From the NCBI GenBank assembly GCA_018819165.1, contig JAHJQP010000086.1:1-15842 (forward strand): 15,842 bases of DNA, in the 5' to 3' direction. Within the stretch, counting starts at the first letter, position 1; every line of letters begins with the position of its first letter. This DNA is from Pseudomonadota bacterium (lineage in GTDB: Bacteria; Desulfobacterota; Syntrophia; Syntrophales; UBA5619). The translations under genes were made by a program, and so were the position numbers. The notes below the pieces were generated by a model that worked only from the letters and a program-made list of their open reading frames with translations, was not told the DNA's origin and made no database searches. Below are positions 1 through 7,104 of this stretch, piece after piece.

Positions 1-37
1 GATCAAAATCACATGTTATACTGACACATCTTTTCAT
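1..37 (-). CDS. Start of an unidentified gene cut by the window edge
   Basis: An ATG at 37 on the minus strand is preceded by AAGGAG with an 8-nt spacer. It opens a frame reading MKRCVSITCDFD before the window ends. It lies downstream of the choloylglycine hydrolase in the same direction (about 70 bp after that stop), so it may be the next gene of that transcript. The Shine-Dalgarno and start codon lie in one arm of the 13-bp inverted repeat at 36-96, so folding of the mRNA could hide the start. Twelve codons are too few to assign a family. The call rests only on the start signals. Confidence 0.4.
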   Translation of the reverse strand, partial: MKRCVSITCDFD

Positions 38-96
38 CACGGTCTCTCCTTCAAGGTTTTTGTTTCTCAAAACGTACCCTAAAGAGAGACCGTGAT
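36..96. repeat. 13-bp perfect inverted repeat with 35-nt loop
   Basis: ATCACGGTCTCTC at 36-48 is exactly complementary to GAGAGACCGTGAT at 84-96. Read on the plus strand, the second arm is followed by six T residues (96-101), as in an intrinsic terminator, although the loop is long. Read on the minus strand, the distal arm contains the ribosome-binding site and start region of the gene at the left edge, so it could instead work as a translation-blocking hairpin between that gene and the choloylglycine hydrolase. The repeat itself is seen; its role is inferred. Confidence 0.75.
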
Positions 97-105
97 TTTT
101 TCAAT

Positions 106-1215
106 TTACTTTTTGACCCACCTTTTGAACGTTACTAATTTCTCCGTCATATCCAGAATCGTCCGAATTCCGGATTCGATACGGATCGTTTTAATTTCCG
201 CGCCGCGGTTAAAATTGAGCTTCTTCATATCTACTTTTTTCAGGGTAAGATCCTGATAGGAGCGGAAATACAAAACCTTGTTCGTCAGATCCTTGATCAC
301 AATCCATTGCGTGTAATCGATCATATCTTTATTTTCCAAGTGCCTGGTTTTTATTACACCCATCGGAATATCTACCGCATTAAGAATATGTTCTGCGAGA
401 TTGACCGCCTCGGCGGCATTATTGACAGGATCAGCCGAGTCGACCATCATGACCGTGCGAACAAAGCGCGAAGGCGGGCTCCAATCGCCGGGCATCCCCA
501 GCCAGCCTGTGCCGCTGCCCGTCGGACTGACCTTCACCCCCGCGATCGTCTTTTCTTCTTTATCATACGGGTCAAGATTTACATAATTGCGCAAATTAGT
601 CAGATGCCAGTCAAAAGTTGGTTTGTTGGTCATCACACCGATTGGATTATCGTAAATCTTTGTTTCCCCGTTGATGAACTCCACCACGATGTTATTGCCT
701 CGGGCGTCGTGCACAGCAGCGTGAAATCCGGGAACCATACCTAATTGCGGCACATAGACGCCGACCACCTTCACGCGGGGAAACGCCGTCTTTACTTCGT
801 CAACCGTGGCGAAATTACCCAGCAGCCAGTGACTGAGATCACCTACCGAAAGCCAATCGCCGTTTTTAGCTTCCTGATATTTGCTCTCGGTGAACCAAAG
901 GAATTCTATTGATAGCCCGACTTCGTTCAACCCGTCAAGGAACGCTAGCTTCTCACCAAGAGCATTGATGCCCAGATAACCGTATTTCGGTGTCCAACTG
1001 ATACCCGTCTTTCGGTCAGACGTCATGCTGACCATTTTTTCTACCTTGGGGAAAACAACGACTTCGGAATCCATTCCCATTGCAAATTCCATAGAGCGAC
1101 CGATAATTACACTTCCATCTTTTGCTTTCACCTGAAAATCGGTGCAGGCATGAGCCGCGCTAAAGAGTGCCAGACAGGAAATGACGGTCGCTGAAACCAC
1201 GATTCTTTTGAACAT
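106..1215 (-). CDS. Choloylglycine hydrolase / penicillin V acylase family protein, exported
   Basis: This is a linear-amide C-N hydrolase of the Ntn superfamily, 369 aa from the ATG at 1215. The start is set by AAGGAGG seven bases upstream; an in-frame start 13 codons earlier has no such site. Residues 1-23 form a signal peptide ending Ala-His-Ala, so cleavage would expose Cys24 as the N-terminal nucleophile. Spacing from that Cys matches the catalytic set of Clostridium bile salt hydrolase: Arg40, Glu43 (Asp in the reference), Asn197 in the MTN motif and Arg250. The bile-acid-enzyme Asn82 position appears to be Trp107, a change I associate with the Gram-negative penicillin-acylase-like cluster, some of which cleave N-acyl homoserine lactones. 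The substrate is therefore open: bile amide, penicillin V or acyl-homoserine lactone. It likely acts in the periplasm. The gene follows a deacylase remnant whose tandem stops overlap its leader. Its composition looks AT-richer than the rest of the window. Confidence 0.9.
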   Translation of the reverse strand: MFKRIVVSATVISCLALFSAAHACTDFQVKAKDGSVIIGRSMEFAMGMDSEVVVFPKVEKMVSMTSDRKTGISWTPKYGYLGINALGEKLAFLDGLNEVGLSIEFLWFTESKYQEAKNGDWLSVGDLSHWLLGNFATVDEVKTAFPRVKVVGVYVPQLGMVPGFHAAVHDARGNNIVVEFINGETKIYDNPIGVMTNKPTFDWHLTNLRNYVNLDPYDKEEKTIAGVKVSPTGSGTGWLGMPGDWSPPSRFVRTVMMVDSADPVNNAAEAVNLAEHILNAVDIPMGVIKTRHLENKDMIDYTQWIVIKDLTNKVLYFRSYQDLTLKKVDMKKLNFNRGAEIKTIRIESGIRTILDMTEKLVTFKRWVKK

Positions 1216-1219
1216 TTTA

Positions 1220-1378
1220 TTACCTCCTTTTTCCGGTGAGTTTGCCCTGATCAATGGAGAGCGTGCCGTTAACCAGCAAATACATCACGCCCTCTGAATA
1301 AAGGCCGCGATCGGCATAAGTGGCTTTTTCTTTTAAGCCGTCGGAAGCGGTAAAAACGTCCCAAGCGTTTTGTCCACT
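1220..1378 (-). pseudogene. C-terminal remnant of an N-acyl-D-amino-acid deacylase-like amidohydrolase
   Basis: An open minus-strand frame ends in two adjacent TAA codons (1222-1217) immediately before the choloylglycine hydrolase ATG. Its last 45 or so codons read KEKATYADRGLYSEGV, then MYLLVNG, then IDQGKLTGKRR. I recognise this as the C-terminal tail typical of D-aminoacylase/N-acyl-D-amino-acid deacylases (a YSEG motif, then VNG, then GxxTG). The frame stays open back to a TAG at 1498, but no family resemblance is seen upstream of about 1378, and no catalytic domain is present. The intact gene would be nearly 500 codons, so about nine tenths is missing. Its stops lie within the next gene's ribosome-binding region, suggesting the two were once translationally coupled. 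Identification is by pattern from memory, without a search. Confidence 0.55.
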
Positions 1379-1558
1379 TCCCGGGAATAGAGTCGCCTGA
1401 AACGAAAATTGCTCTTGGCACGAATCACGAAGAAAGCGGGAAACAGGATCAGTGCATAATGCCTTGAAAAGTCTATGTAATCCAAGTTGCTTATTCTAAC
1501 CTATCTATATCTAAGGCGTTGAAAAATGATGGAGGATCGCCTTTTGTTCATTCCAGAC

Positions 1559-2668
1559 TCATGGCTTCCTTTTCCCCGCAGCGGGTTTCTCGTAGCTCGT
1601 GGGACCGGCGGCCAGCCCCTTGGTCAAGTCGAAATCGGTGCCCTCGTAGTTGTCGCGGTGGATCGCGAAGATGTTTTCGACCGTCAGCTTCTGGTCCGGC
1701 GTGACGGCAAAGGGATAGGCCCGCGTGAAAGGACCCTCTGCCGATGCGGACAGGTTCAGAGACGGCGCAACCAGGGACTGGGCGCGCCAGACGCGCCGCA
1801 GGGAGTAATAGGGATGATGAAACTCGCCGTCGCCATAAACACTGGCCCAGTCGAGGGGTCCTTGCTCGGGCTTCCACCAGCCCTTCTTCTGCGCCACATC
1901 GAAGATGTTGGCGGAAAACATCATATCCTTGGCGTCTATGCGGACTTCCCGGATGCGGAACTGGTTAGCCGCCACGAAGAAGCCGTCGTCGGGCACGCGC
2001 TGAGCTACCCAGACGCCGCCCGTACCGTTCATGTCGTAACCGGCCATTTCCATGACCCATCCCTCTTCCGGGTCGGCGACGATCAGGGTCTCGCCCGTTC
2101 CGTAGTATCCGTATTTCTCGATGAGTTCCCCCATCAGCTTCACGGCCTCGCGAGCCGTCTTGCAACGCTCCAGGGCCACCCGGGACAGCTCTGACGAATA
2201 GAAGATGCGTTTCCCCGGCTCGGGCTCGGGATGCACCTTGGCTTTGTCGGTGCATTCGCCGATGGACAGCTGGTGTTCGTTCATGATGCCGTAGTTGGCG
2301 TCGAAATAGGCGTATGTATGGGGCACCTGCGGGATAAACCCCAAGGGCACGCACGAGGGCACGCCGGGCGTATCGTACCCCGGCCCGCGATCCCGAGTGG
2401 CTATGCGCTGCGTCTCGCTGGCTCCCCACTGGGGCTTGTAATCCAAAGCGCAGTGTGAGTAAAACACCGGCCGCAGCGAGCCGGGCTTATGGTCCAAGGC
2501 CGGCACGTAAATCAGCCGTGCGTCGCCCAGCCCGTCGTCCGAATGAGACACCATGACCGAGCCGTCGGCGGAGGCCTTTTTGCCTGTCAGTGTGGTCGTG
2601 CATGCCCAGGTCGGTACCGCGATGCTCAAGCAAACGATCACCGCAAACACAAGAACGCTTCGTTTCAT
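1559..2668 (-). CDS. Peptidase C69-family dipeptidase, exported, C-terminally truncated
   Basis: This PepD-like dipeptidase of family C69 (Ntn hydrolase) is 369 aa. The ATG at 2668 follows a GAGGGGGAGGGG Shine-Dalgarno region. A signal peptide (residues 1-22, ending Thr-Trp-Ala) would expose Cys23, the expected N-terminal nucleophile, followed by TTT and the DGSVMVSHSDD motif. Further family marks are NEHQLSIGE, the TGETLIVAD region, a VAANQFRIR segment, and GDGEFHHPYYSLRRVWR near residue 280. The match runs to FDLTKGLAAGP about 20 residues before the end. Family members normally continue with roughly 150-200 more residues; here the frame changes to a lysine/proline-rich tail and stops. The break lies beside the deacylase remnant, so the gene probably lost its 3' end in a rearrangement. 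Activity is doubtful, though the N-terminal nucleophile is intact. Confidence 0.85.
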   Translation of the reverse strand: MKRSVLVFAVIVCLSIAVPTWACTTTLTGKKASADGSVMVSHSDDGLGDARLIYVPALDHKPGSLRPVFYSHCALDYKPQWGASETQRIATRDRGPGYDTPGVPSCVPLGFIPQVPHTYAYFDANYGIMNEHQLSIGECTDKAKVHPEPEPGKRIFYSSELSRVALERCKTAREAVKLMGELIEKYGYYGTGETLIVADPEEGWVMEMAGYDMNGTGGVWVAQRVPDDGFFVAANQFRIREVRIDAKDMMFSANIFDVAQKKGWWKPEQGPLDWASVYGDGEFHHPYYSLRRVWRAQSLVAPSLNLSASAEGPFTRAYPFAVTPDQKLTVENIFAIHRDNYEGTDFDLTKGLAAGPTSYEKPAAGKRKP

Positions 2669-2712
2669 GACCCCTCCCCCTCATTGATCAGAATTTGGTT
2701 CTGCGAGTTAAA

Positions 2713-2741
2713 TCTGTACGATAGACAGCATAGTGAGTCAA
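2713..2741 (-). promoter_or_regulatory. Possible sigma-70 promoter for the C69 dipeptidase gene
   Basis: On the minus strand TTGACT (2741-2736) is followed after 17 bases by TACAGA (2718-2713). The -35 is good and the -10 weak. It would place a transcript start about 40 bases before the dipeptidase start codon. Confidence 0.4.
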
Positions 2742-2848
2742 GGAAATAATCACCATAGACCCCCCGGCGCGGCTTCCTTTCAAACTTGTCTCCACAATAT
2801 ATAACGCCAACACATTCCGGCATGGCCGATGAGAAATCGATTGAGGCG

Positions 2849-3766
2849 TTAGGGAGGACATATGGCGCAGATGGAACGGAACACCTCCGTCGAAAGGTAG
2901 CGGTCGCCTCGATCGGGAAAGATGACCACGACGGTGGCGCCGCGCGGCAGGTCTCTGGCTATCTGGAGGGCGCCCCACATAGCGGCGCCTGAGCTTATTC
3001 CGCAGAACAGCCCTTCGCGAAGGGAAAGGTCGCGGGTGATGTCGAAAGCGTTTTCATCGTTGCAGCCGACGATGCGGTCCAGCCGACTCGGGTCATAGAT
3101 CTTCGGGACGATCGCCTCTTTCATATTCTTCAAGCCCTGGATACGGTGGTTCAGCGTGGGCTCAATACCGACGATCTTGATCGATGGTTTTTTCTCCTTG
3201 AGAAACCGTGAACAGCCCATAAGCGTGCCTGTCGTACCCATCCCGGCGACAAGGACATTGACCTCGCCGTTCGTCTGCCGCAGGATCTCCGGCCCGGTCG
3301 TATGGTAATGGGCCAGGGAGTTGTGGGGATTGTCGAACTGATTGGGCATGAAGTACACATCACCTTGGTATTCCATGATATGGTGCGCGCGTCTGATGGC
3401 GCCGTCGGTACGGTCGCTGCCGGGGGTCATCTCCAATTCCGCCCCGAGCGCCTGCAAAACGGCCTGCCGCTCCGCGCTCACACAGGTTGGCATGGTGAGC
3501 TTTATTTTAAACCCCATAGCCGCTGCGACCATAGCCATCCCTATGCCCGTGTTGCCGGAAGTGGGCTCCAGGATCGTTTTCCCCGGAACCAGCTTTCCGG
3601 AAGCGACAGCCTCCTTGAGCATGTAGTAAGCCGGGCGGTCTTTGACTGAACCGCCTGGATTGGAACCTTCCAGCTTGGCCATGATCCGCACCCCGGTCTT
3701 CGCGGAGTCCCACAGATTTTTTATCTCCACCAAAGGGGTGTTCCCAATCGCATCCAATACACTCAT
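2849..3766 (-). CDS. cysM: Cysteine synthase, CysM type (PLP-dependent)
   Basis: This cytoplasmic enzyme makes L-cysteine by replacing the acetyl (or similar) group of O-acetylserine with sulfide or another sulfur donor, using pyridoxal phosphate. The protein is 305 aa from the ATG at 3766, which has AAAGGAGAAGG upstream; the open frame extends further back but that part has no family similarity. Visible motifs are NPGGSVKDR with the PLP lysine Lys42, TSGNTG at 69-74, the phosphate-binding loop GMGTTGT at 175-181, and GISSGAA with Ser259 near the C-terminus. The length fits CysM/CysK. The QGLKNMKEAIVP stretch and short C-terminus favour CysM, but substrate preference cannot be fixed by eye. 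It ends in a Cys-Ala-Ile-Cys-Pro-Pro tail. It is transcribed alone, from an extended -10 promoter about 115 bp upstream and through a structured leader, and is divergent from the rRNA methyltransferase gene. Confidence 0.92.
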   Translation of the reverse strand: MSVLDAIGNTPLVEIKNLWDSAKTGVRIMAKLEGSNPGGSVKDRPAYYMLKEAVASGKLVPGKTILEPTSGNTGIGMAMVAAAMGFKIKLTMPTCVSAERQAVLQALGAELEMTPGSDRTDGAIRRAHHIMEYQGDVYFMPNQFDNPHNSLAHYHTTGPEILRQTNGEVNVLVAGMGTTGTLMGCSRFLKEKKPSIKIVGIEPTLNHRIQGLKNMKEAIVPKIYDPSRLDRIVGCNDENAFDITRDLSLREGLFCGISSGAAMWGALQIARDLPRGATVVVIFPDRGDRYLSTEVFRSICAICPP

Positions 3767-3780
3767 GATCCTTCTCCTTT

Positions 3781-3849
3781 CATCCCCACCGGGGATGGAT
3801 TTTTCCGGCCCTCCGGAGTGATCAGCGCCGCTCCGCTGAAAATGATCAC
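3781..3849 (-). promoter_or_regulatory. Structured 5' leader of cysM
   Basis: Between the predicted transcript start and the cysM ribosome-binding site are two inverted repeats. GTGATCA (3849-3843) pairs with TGATCAC (3824-3818) around an 18-nt interior that can itself form a short CAGCG/CGCTG hairpin. Nearer the gene, CATCCCC/GGGGATG (7-bp stem, 3-nt loop, 3781-3797) sits directly before the AAAGGAG site. This is either an mRNA control element or an operator; I match it to no known riboswitch class. Confidence 0.45.
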
Positions 3850-3881
3850 GCCATTGCCTTCCCGTTCTGTCTCGATAGTGT

Positions 3882-3890
3882 AGTATAGCA
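3882..3890 (-). promoter_or_regulatory. Extended -10 promoter of cysM
   Basis: TGCTATACT on the minus strand is an extended -10 element (TGn plus TATACT). No good -35 lies at 17 bases, which is acceptable for the extended -10 class; a TTGACT lies 23 bases upstream. Transcription would start near 3875, leaving a leader of about 110 nt. Confidence 0.5.
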
Positions 3891-3981
3891 TGTCCTGTTG
3901 GTCTGAGAATAGTCAAACCTTTTGCCACAATGGTTCTTTTCAGGTATGAATAGCATATATACCAACTGAAATGGTGGGCAA

Positions 3982-4010
3982 TTGAAAATTGTTGATCAGG
4001 GCTTTATGAA
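3982..4010 (+). promoter_or_regulatory. Sigma-70 promoter of the RlmI-like gene
   Basis: TTGAAA (3982-3987), a 17-base spacer and TATGAA (4005-4010) lie 24 bases before the methyltransferase ATG, giving a short leader of under 20 nt. Confidence 0.5.
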
Positions 4011-4034
4011 CGGCCATGCATACTGAGAAGAAAA

Positions 4035-5216
4035 ATGGATTACCCACGGATTATCCTTAAAAAGGAACGCGATCTCTCCCTTCGCCGCGGCCATCCCTGG
4101 GTCTTCTCAGGGGCGCTGGCCTCGGTAGAGGGGAAGTTAGAGCCCGGCGACATCGTCCTGGCGGCGGACGCCACCGGCCGAAACCTCGGCCTCGGTTTTT
4201 TCAACACCGGCGACATTGCGTTCCGTCTCCTCACCGACAATCCCGCCGCCCGGATCGACGCCGGTTTTTGGCGGCGGCGGATCGAACGGGCGCTCGCCCT
4301 GCGCCGTCAGGTCGTCCCGCCGGAAACGGACGCTTTCCGGCTTGTCAATGCGGAGGGGGATGGGATGCCCGGCCTCGTCGTCGACCGGTACAGAGGCTAT
4401 CTTGTGTTCAGCATCGGGACGGCTGGGATGGAGAAATGGCGGGAGACCTTGGTCGGTCTTATGGTCGAGGCGGTCGGGCCGGTCGGGATTTACGAACGAA
4501 GCGAGGGGCGTTCCCGGCAGTTGGAGGGGCTTGCAGAGCGCATCTGTCCCGTGGTGGGGGAGATCCCGGAGACGGCTGAGATCACCGAAAACGGCCTTCG
4601 CTTTGTGGTGGATCTGATCACCGGGCAGAAGACGGGATTCTTCCTCGATCAGCGTCTGAACCGGGAGATCGTCGGCGCCTTGAGCCGGGAGGCGGCGGTT
4701 CTGAACTGCTTCTCTTACACCGGCGCTTTTTCCGTCTATGCCGTTCGCGGAGGGGCTAAGCGGGTCGTCTCAGTGGAGACCTCGGCGGCGGCCAACGAGA
4801 TCGCCTGCCGGAACCTTGTCCGGAACGGCCTTTCTCCGGAGAATCACCCCGTGCTCACGGCCAATGTCTTCGATTATATCCGGGAAACTCAAGAGGTATT
4901 CGACTTGATCATCCTCGATCCTCCCGCCTTCGCCAAGTCCCGGAAGGATGTCGCCCGGTCGGCGCGGGGCTACAAGGAGATCAATCTCCAGGCGGCGCGG
5001 CGCCTCCGGGAAGGGGGGTTGCTCGCGACCTTCTCCTGTTCCAACCCCATCGATCCGGAGCTCTTCGAGAAGATTGTCCTCGGCGCCGTCCGAGATGCGG
5101 GGAAGACGGCGCAGGTTCTCCGTCTCCTCGGGGCGGGGCCGGACCATCCCGTGAACCTCGCCCACCCGGAGGGCCGTTACCTCAAAGGACTCCTCCTCTG
5201 CCTGACTACGGCTTAG
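4035..5216 (+). CDS. Class I SAM-dependent rRNA methyltransferase, RlmI-like
   Basis: Probable 23S rRNA cytosine-5 methyltransferase of the RlmI/YccW group, 393 aa, the family's normal length. The N-terminal 80 or so residues form a PUA-type RNA-binding domain (LKKERDLSLRRGHPWVFSGA, PGD, GLGFFN). An EEHEE-like middle region follows, with NAEGDGMPGLVVDRY at 105-119. The C-terminal Rossmann methyltransferase domain contains TGQKTGFFLDQR (196-207), SAM motif I at NCFSYTGAFSVYA (224-236), the acidic strand end VVSVETS, DPPAFAKSRKD (295-305) and FSCSN, whose Cys335 is the expected catalytic cysteine. The ATG is preceded by a weak GAGAAG site and its own promoter. It stands alone and converges with the lipoprotein gene. 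The exact target base is taken from the family, not shown by the sequence. Confidence 0.88.
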   Translation: MDYPRIILKKERDLSLRRGHPWVFSGALASVEGKLEPGDIVLAADATGRNLGLGFFNTGDIAFRLLTDNPAARIDAGFWRRRIERALALRRQVVPPETDAFRLVNAEGDGMPGLVVDRYRGYLVFSIGTAGMEKWRETLVGLMVEAVGPVGIYERSEGRSRQLEGLAERICPVVGEIPETAEITENGLRFVVDLITGQKTGFFLDQRLNREIVGALSREAAVLNCFSYTGAFSVYAVRGGAKRVVSVETSAAANEIACRNLVRNGLSPENHPVLTANVFDYIRETQEVFDLIILDPPAFAKSRKDVARSARGYKEINLQAARRLREGGLLATFSCSNPIDPELFEKIVLGAVRDAGKTAQVLRLLGAGPDHPVNLAHPEGRYLKGLLLCLTTA

Positions 5217-5310
5217 AATTTCCGGTGAAGGCCTGACGGTCGCTCCGCATGAATCATGGTCATGGTCCCATCATTTGAGGGGGTTGCCGGGCGAGCCGCG
5301 CACGGGCCTC

Positions 5311-5718
5311 TCAGGAGTTCTTCAGGACGTTCGCGATCCGGTCATGAATGAGCTGCGATGCCAGGTTGTTTCCCGACGGCCCCACCATGATGGAGACCGC
5401 CGTCATTCCCTTCTCCACGTACTCCACGGAGATCCGGACCTTGTCGTCTTGGATCATCGCAGTTAAATTCCCGGTTGCGATCTTTTTTACCCGCTCGACG
5501 TCGCCGGCCTTGAGGTCGGTCATGGTCTTCTCGCAGGCCGCCCAGACCTTCTCGAAAGGAAAGATGTAGGTGGCCCGGAGGTAGCCGTCCGTGTAGATGA
5601 ATTCCCCGGAGCGGATGCCGATCGTCTTGGTGCCTACGGTGAGGGCGGTGTCGCAGGCCGTGATCAGGAATAGCGCCGGAACCAGTAACATCATAAGCCC
5701 AAGGAGCTTTCTTTTCAT
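5311..5718 (-). CDS. Small lipoprotein, DUF3568-like
   Basis: A 135-aa protein starting at the ATG at 5718 with AAAGGAGAG upstream. It opens with a lipoprotein signal peptide, KRKLLGLMMLLVPALFLITAC; the lipobox is Ile-Thr-Ala-Cys22, so the mature protein should be lipidated at Cys22. The remainder (residues 30-135) is a small alpha/beta-looking domain with FPFEKVWAACEKTMTDLKAGDV and a C-terminal helix, resembling the uncharacterised DUF3568 lipoproteins. Its function is unknown. It starts 11 bases after the flavodiiron stop codon, and its Shine-Dalgarno site abuts that stop, so the two are probably co-transcribed and translationally coupled. The open frame extends upstream into the flavodiiron gene, but that extension is out-of-frame coding sequence and not part of this protein. 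Confidence 0.8.
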   Translation of the reverse strand: MKRKLLGLMMLLVPALFLITACDTALTVGTKTIGIRSGEFIYTDGYLRATYIFPFEKVWAACEKTMTDLKAGDVERVKKIATGNLTAMIQDDKVRISVEYVEKGMTAVSIMVGPSGNNLASQLIHDRIANVLKNS

Positions 5719-5729
5719 AAACTCTCCTT

Positions 5730-6920
5730 TCACTTCAAAAGCCCGACAATCTTTCGACCATATTCGAAGCAGGATTCGATGCTCTTCTGATCGGGATTCC
5801 AGAGGCACCGGAGGCCGTCGTCCACGACCTGGAAACCTGCCGCTTCGAGCCGTTCTTTGATCACCTTGACGGATTCGCCGCTCCAACCGTAGCAGCCGAA
5901 GGCGGCCGCTTTCTTGTTTCTGAACTTCAGCCCCCTCATCTCCTCCAGGAAACCGGCAATCGAGGTCAGGATGCCCCGGTTAATCGTCGGCGATCCGATC
6001 AGGATGGCCTTGGACTTGAAGATCTCCGTCATCACGTCGTTCCGGTCCGATTTGGCCAGGTTGTAGAGCTTCAGGTTCACCTGGGAATCGGCCTGCTTGA
6101 TCCCCTGCGCGATGTTCTCCGCCATGACGCGCGTGCCGTTCCACATCGTATCGTAGATAAGCGTGATCTGGTCTTCCTGGTAGCTGTCCGCCCATTTCAG
6201 GTATTGCTGGACGATCCGGACGGGGTTGTCCCGCCAGATGACCCCGTGGCTCGTGCAGATGATGTCCACGGGGAGGTTGAAGGCGAGGACCTCCTTGATC
6301 TTCCGCTCCACCAGCTCGCTGAAGGGGGTCAGGATATTGGCGTAATACTTGATGCATTCCGCCATCAGTTCCGCCTGGTCAACGAGGTCGTTGAACATGT
6401 ATTCCGAGGCATAGTGCTGCCCGAATGCGTCGTTGCTGAAAAGTATATTGTCCCCCGTCAGGTAGCAGAACATGCTGTCCGGCCAGTGGAGCAACTGCGC
6501 CTCGATGAAGATCAACTCCTTGCTTCCCAGGCTCAGACGTTCTCCTGTTTTGACGGGATGGAAGTTCCAGTCCTGGTGGTAGTGGCCCTTTAGAGACTTG
6601 ATGCCGTTCGCCGTGCAGTAGATTGGCGTATCGGGGATGCGGCTCATCAGTTCGGGAAGGGCGCCGCTGTGATCGATCTCCCCATGGTTGGCAATCACGT
6701 AGTCGATCTTTTTCAGATCGATCAGTTTTTCCAGATTGACGACGTACTCCTTGGCAAAGGGCGCCCATGCCGTATCCACGACGGCGACCTTCTCCTCCTC
6801 GATCAGGTAGGAATTGTAAGTGGAGCCCCGGTGGGTCGAGTACTCATCCCCATGAAATTTCCGGAGCTCCCAGTCGATCTTTCCGATCCAGGAGACGTTG
6901 TTCTTTATCTGCAGCTTCAT
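5730..6920 (-). CDS. Flavodiiron protein (rubredoxin:oxygen/NO oxidoreductase type)
   Basis: A cytoplasmic enzyme that reduces O2 to water, or NO to N2O, with electrons usually supplied by rubredoxin; it protects anaerobes. It is 396 aa. I choose the ATG at 6920 because GGAGG lies 8 bases upstream, whereas the ATG five codons earlier overlaps that GGAGG. The N-terminal metallo-beta-lactamase-like domain (1-245) carries the diiron ligands His79, Glu81, Asp83, His145, Asp164 and His225, at almost exactly the positions known for the Desulfovibrio ROO enzyme. The C-terminal flavodoxin domain (about 252-396) has the FMN-binding LIYDTMWNGT loop and FGCYGWSGES. No rubredoxin or flavin-reductase domain is fused, so it is a class A protein. 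O2 versus NO preference cannot be read from the sequence. It has a strong sigma-70-like promoter and is followed by the DUF3568 lipoprotein. Confidence 0.95.
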   Translation of the reverse strand: MKLQIKNNVSWIGKIDWELRKFHGDEYSTHRGSTYNSYLIEEEKVAVVDTAWAPFAKEYVVNLEKLIDLKKIDYVIANHGEIDHSGALPELMSRIPDTPIYCTANGIKSLKGHYHQDWNFHPVKTGERLSLGSKELIFIEAQLLHWPDSMFCYLTGDNILFSNDAFGQHYASEYMFNDLVDQAELMAECIKYYANILTPFSELVERKIKEVLAFNLPVDIICTSHGVIWRDNPVRIVQQYLKWADSYQEDQITLIYDTMWNGTRVMAENIAQGIKQADSQVNLKLYNLAKSDRNDVMTEIFKSKAILIGSPTINRGILTSIAGFLEEMRGLKFRNKKAAAFGCYGWSGESVKVIKERLEAAGFQVVDDGLRCLWNPDQKSIESCFEYGRKIVGLLK

Positions 6921-7002
6921 ACTCAGAGCCTCCATTCATTACATACCGGCTTGTGTCTTCCGGCAAGTTCACTTTGGGCATTTACCCGGAACATCGGGAG
7001 GA

Positions 7003-7031
7003 ATTATAACAGAGAAGAGACGCAGCGGCAA
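7003..7031 (-). promoter_or_regulatory. Sigma-70 promoter of the flavodiiron gene
   Basis: On the minus strand TTGCCG (7031-7026), a 17-base spacer and a perfect TATAAT (7008-7003) give a start about 75 bases before the flavodiiron ATG. It lies between the rhomboid stop and the flavodiiron gene, so the latter is probably its own transcription unit. Confidence 0.6.
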
Positions 7032-7104
7032 GCAAAGGATCAACAGCGGAACTGATCGATTCTATCTACACATTACAGTAGCATTTTAAGGGAACGACGG
7101 AGGA

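Noticed and set aside
1415..1431. TGGCACG motif as a second sigma-54 promoter
   Set aside because: The -12 GC is missing (GA at the required spacing) and no plus-strand gene follows.
3781..3802. GC hairpin followed by TTTTT as a plus-strand terminator
   Set aside because: No plus-strand transcript is known to arrive here; its position before the cysM ribosome-binding site makes a leader role more likely.
5217..5310. Bidirectional terminator between the convergent methyltransferase and lipoprotein genes
   Set aside because: No stem with a T-run was found; only a short direct repeat of CATGGT.
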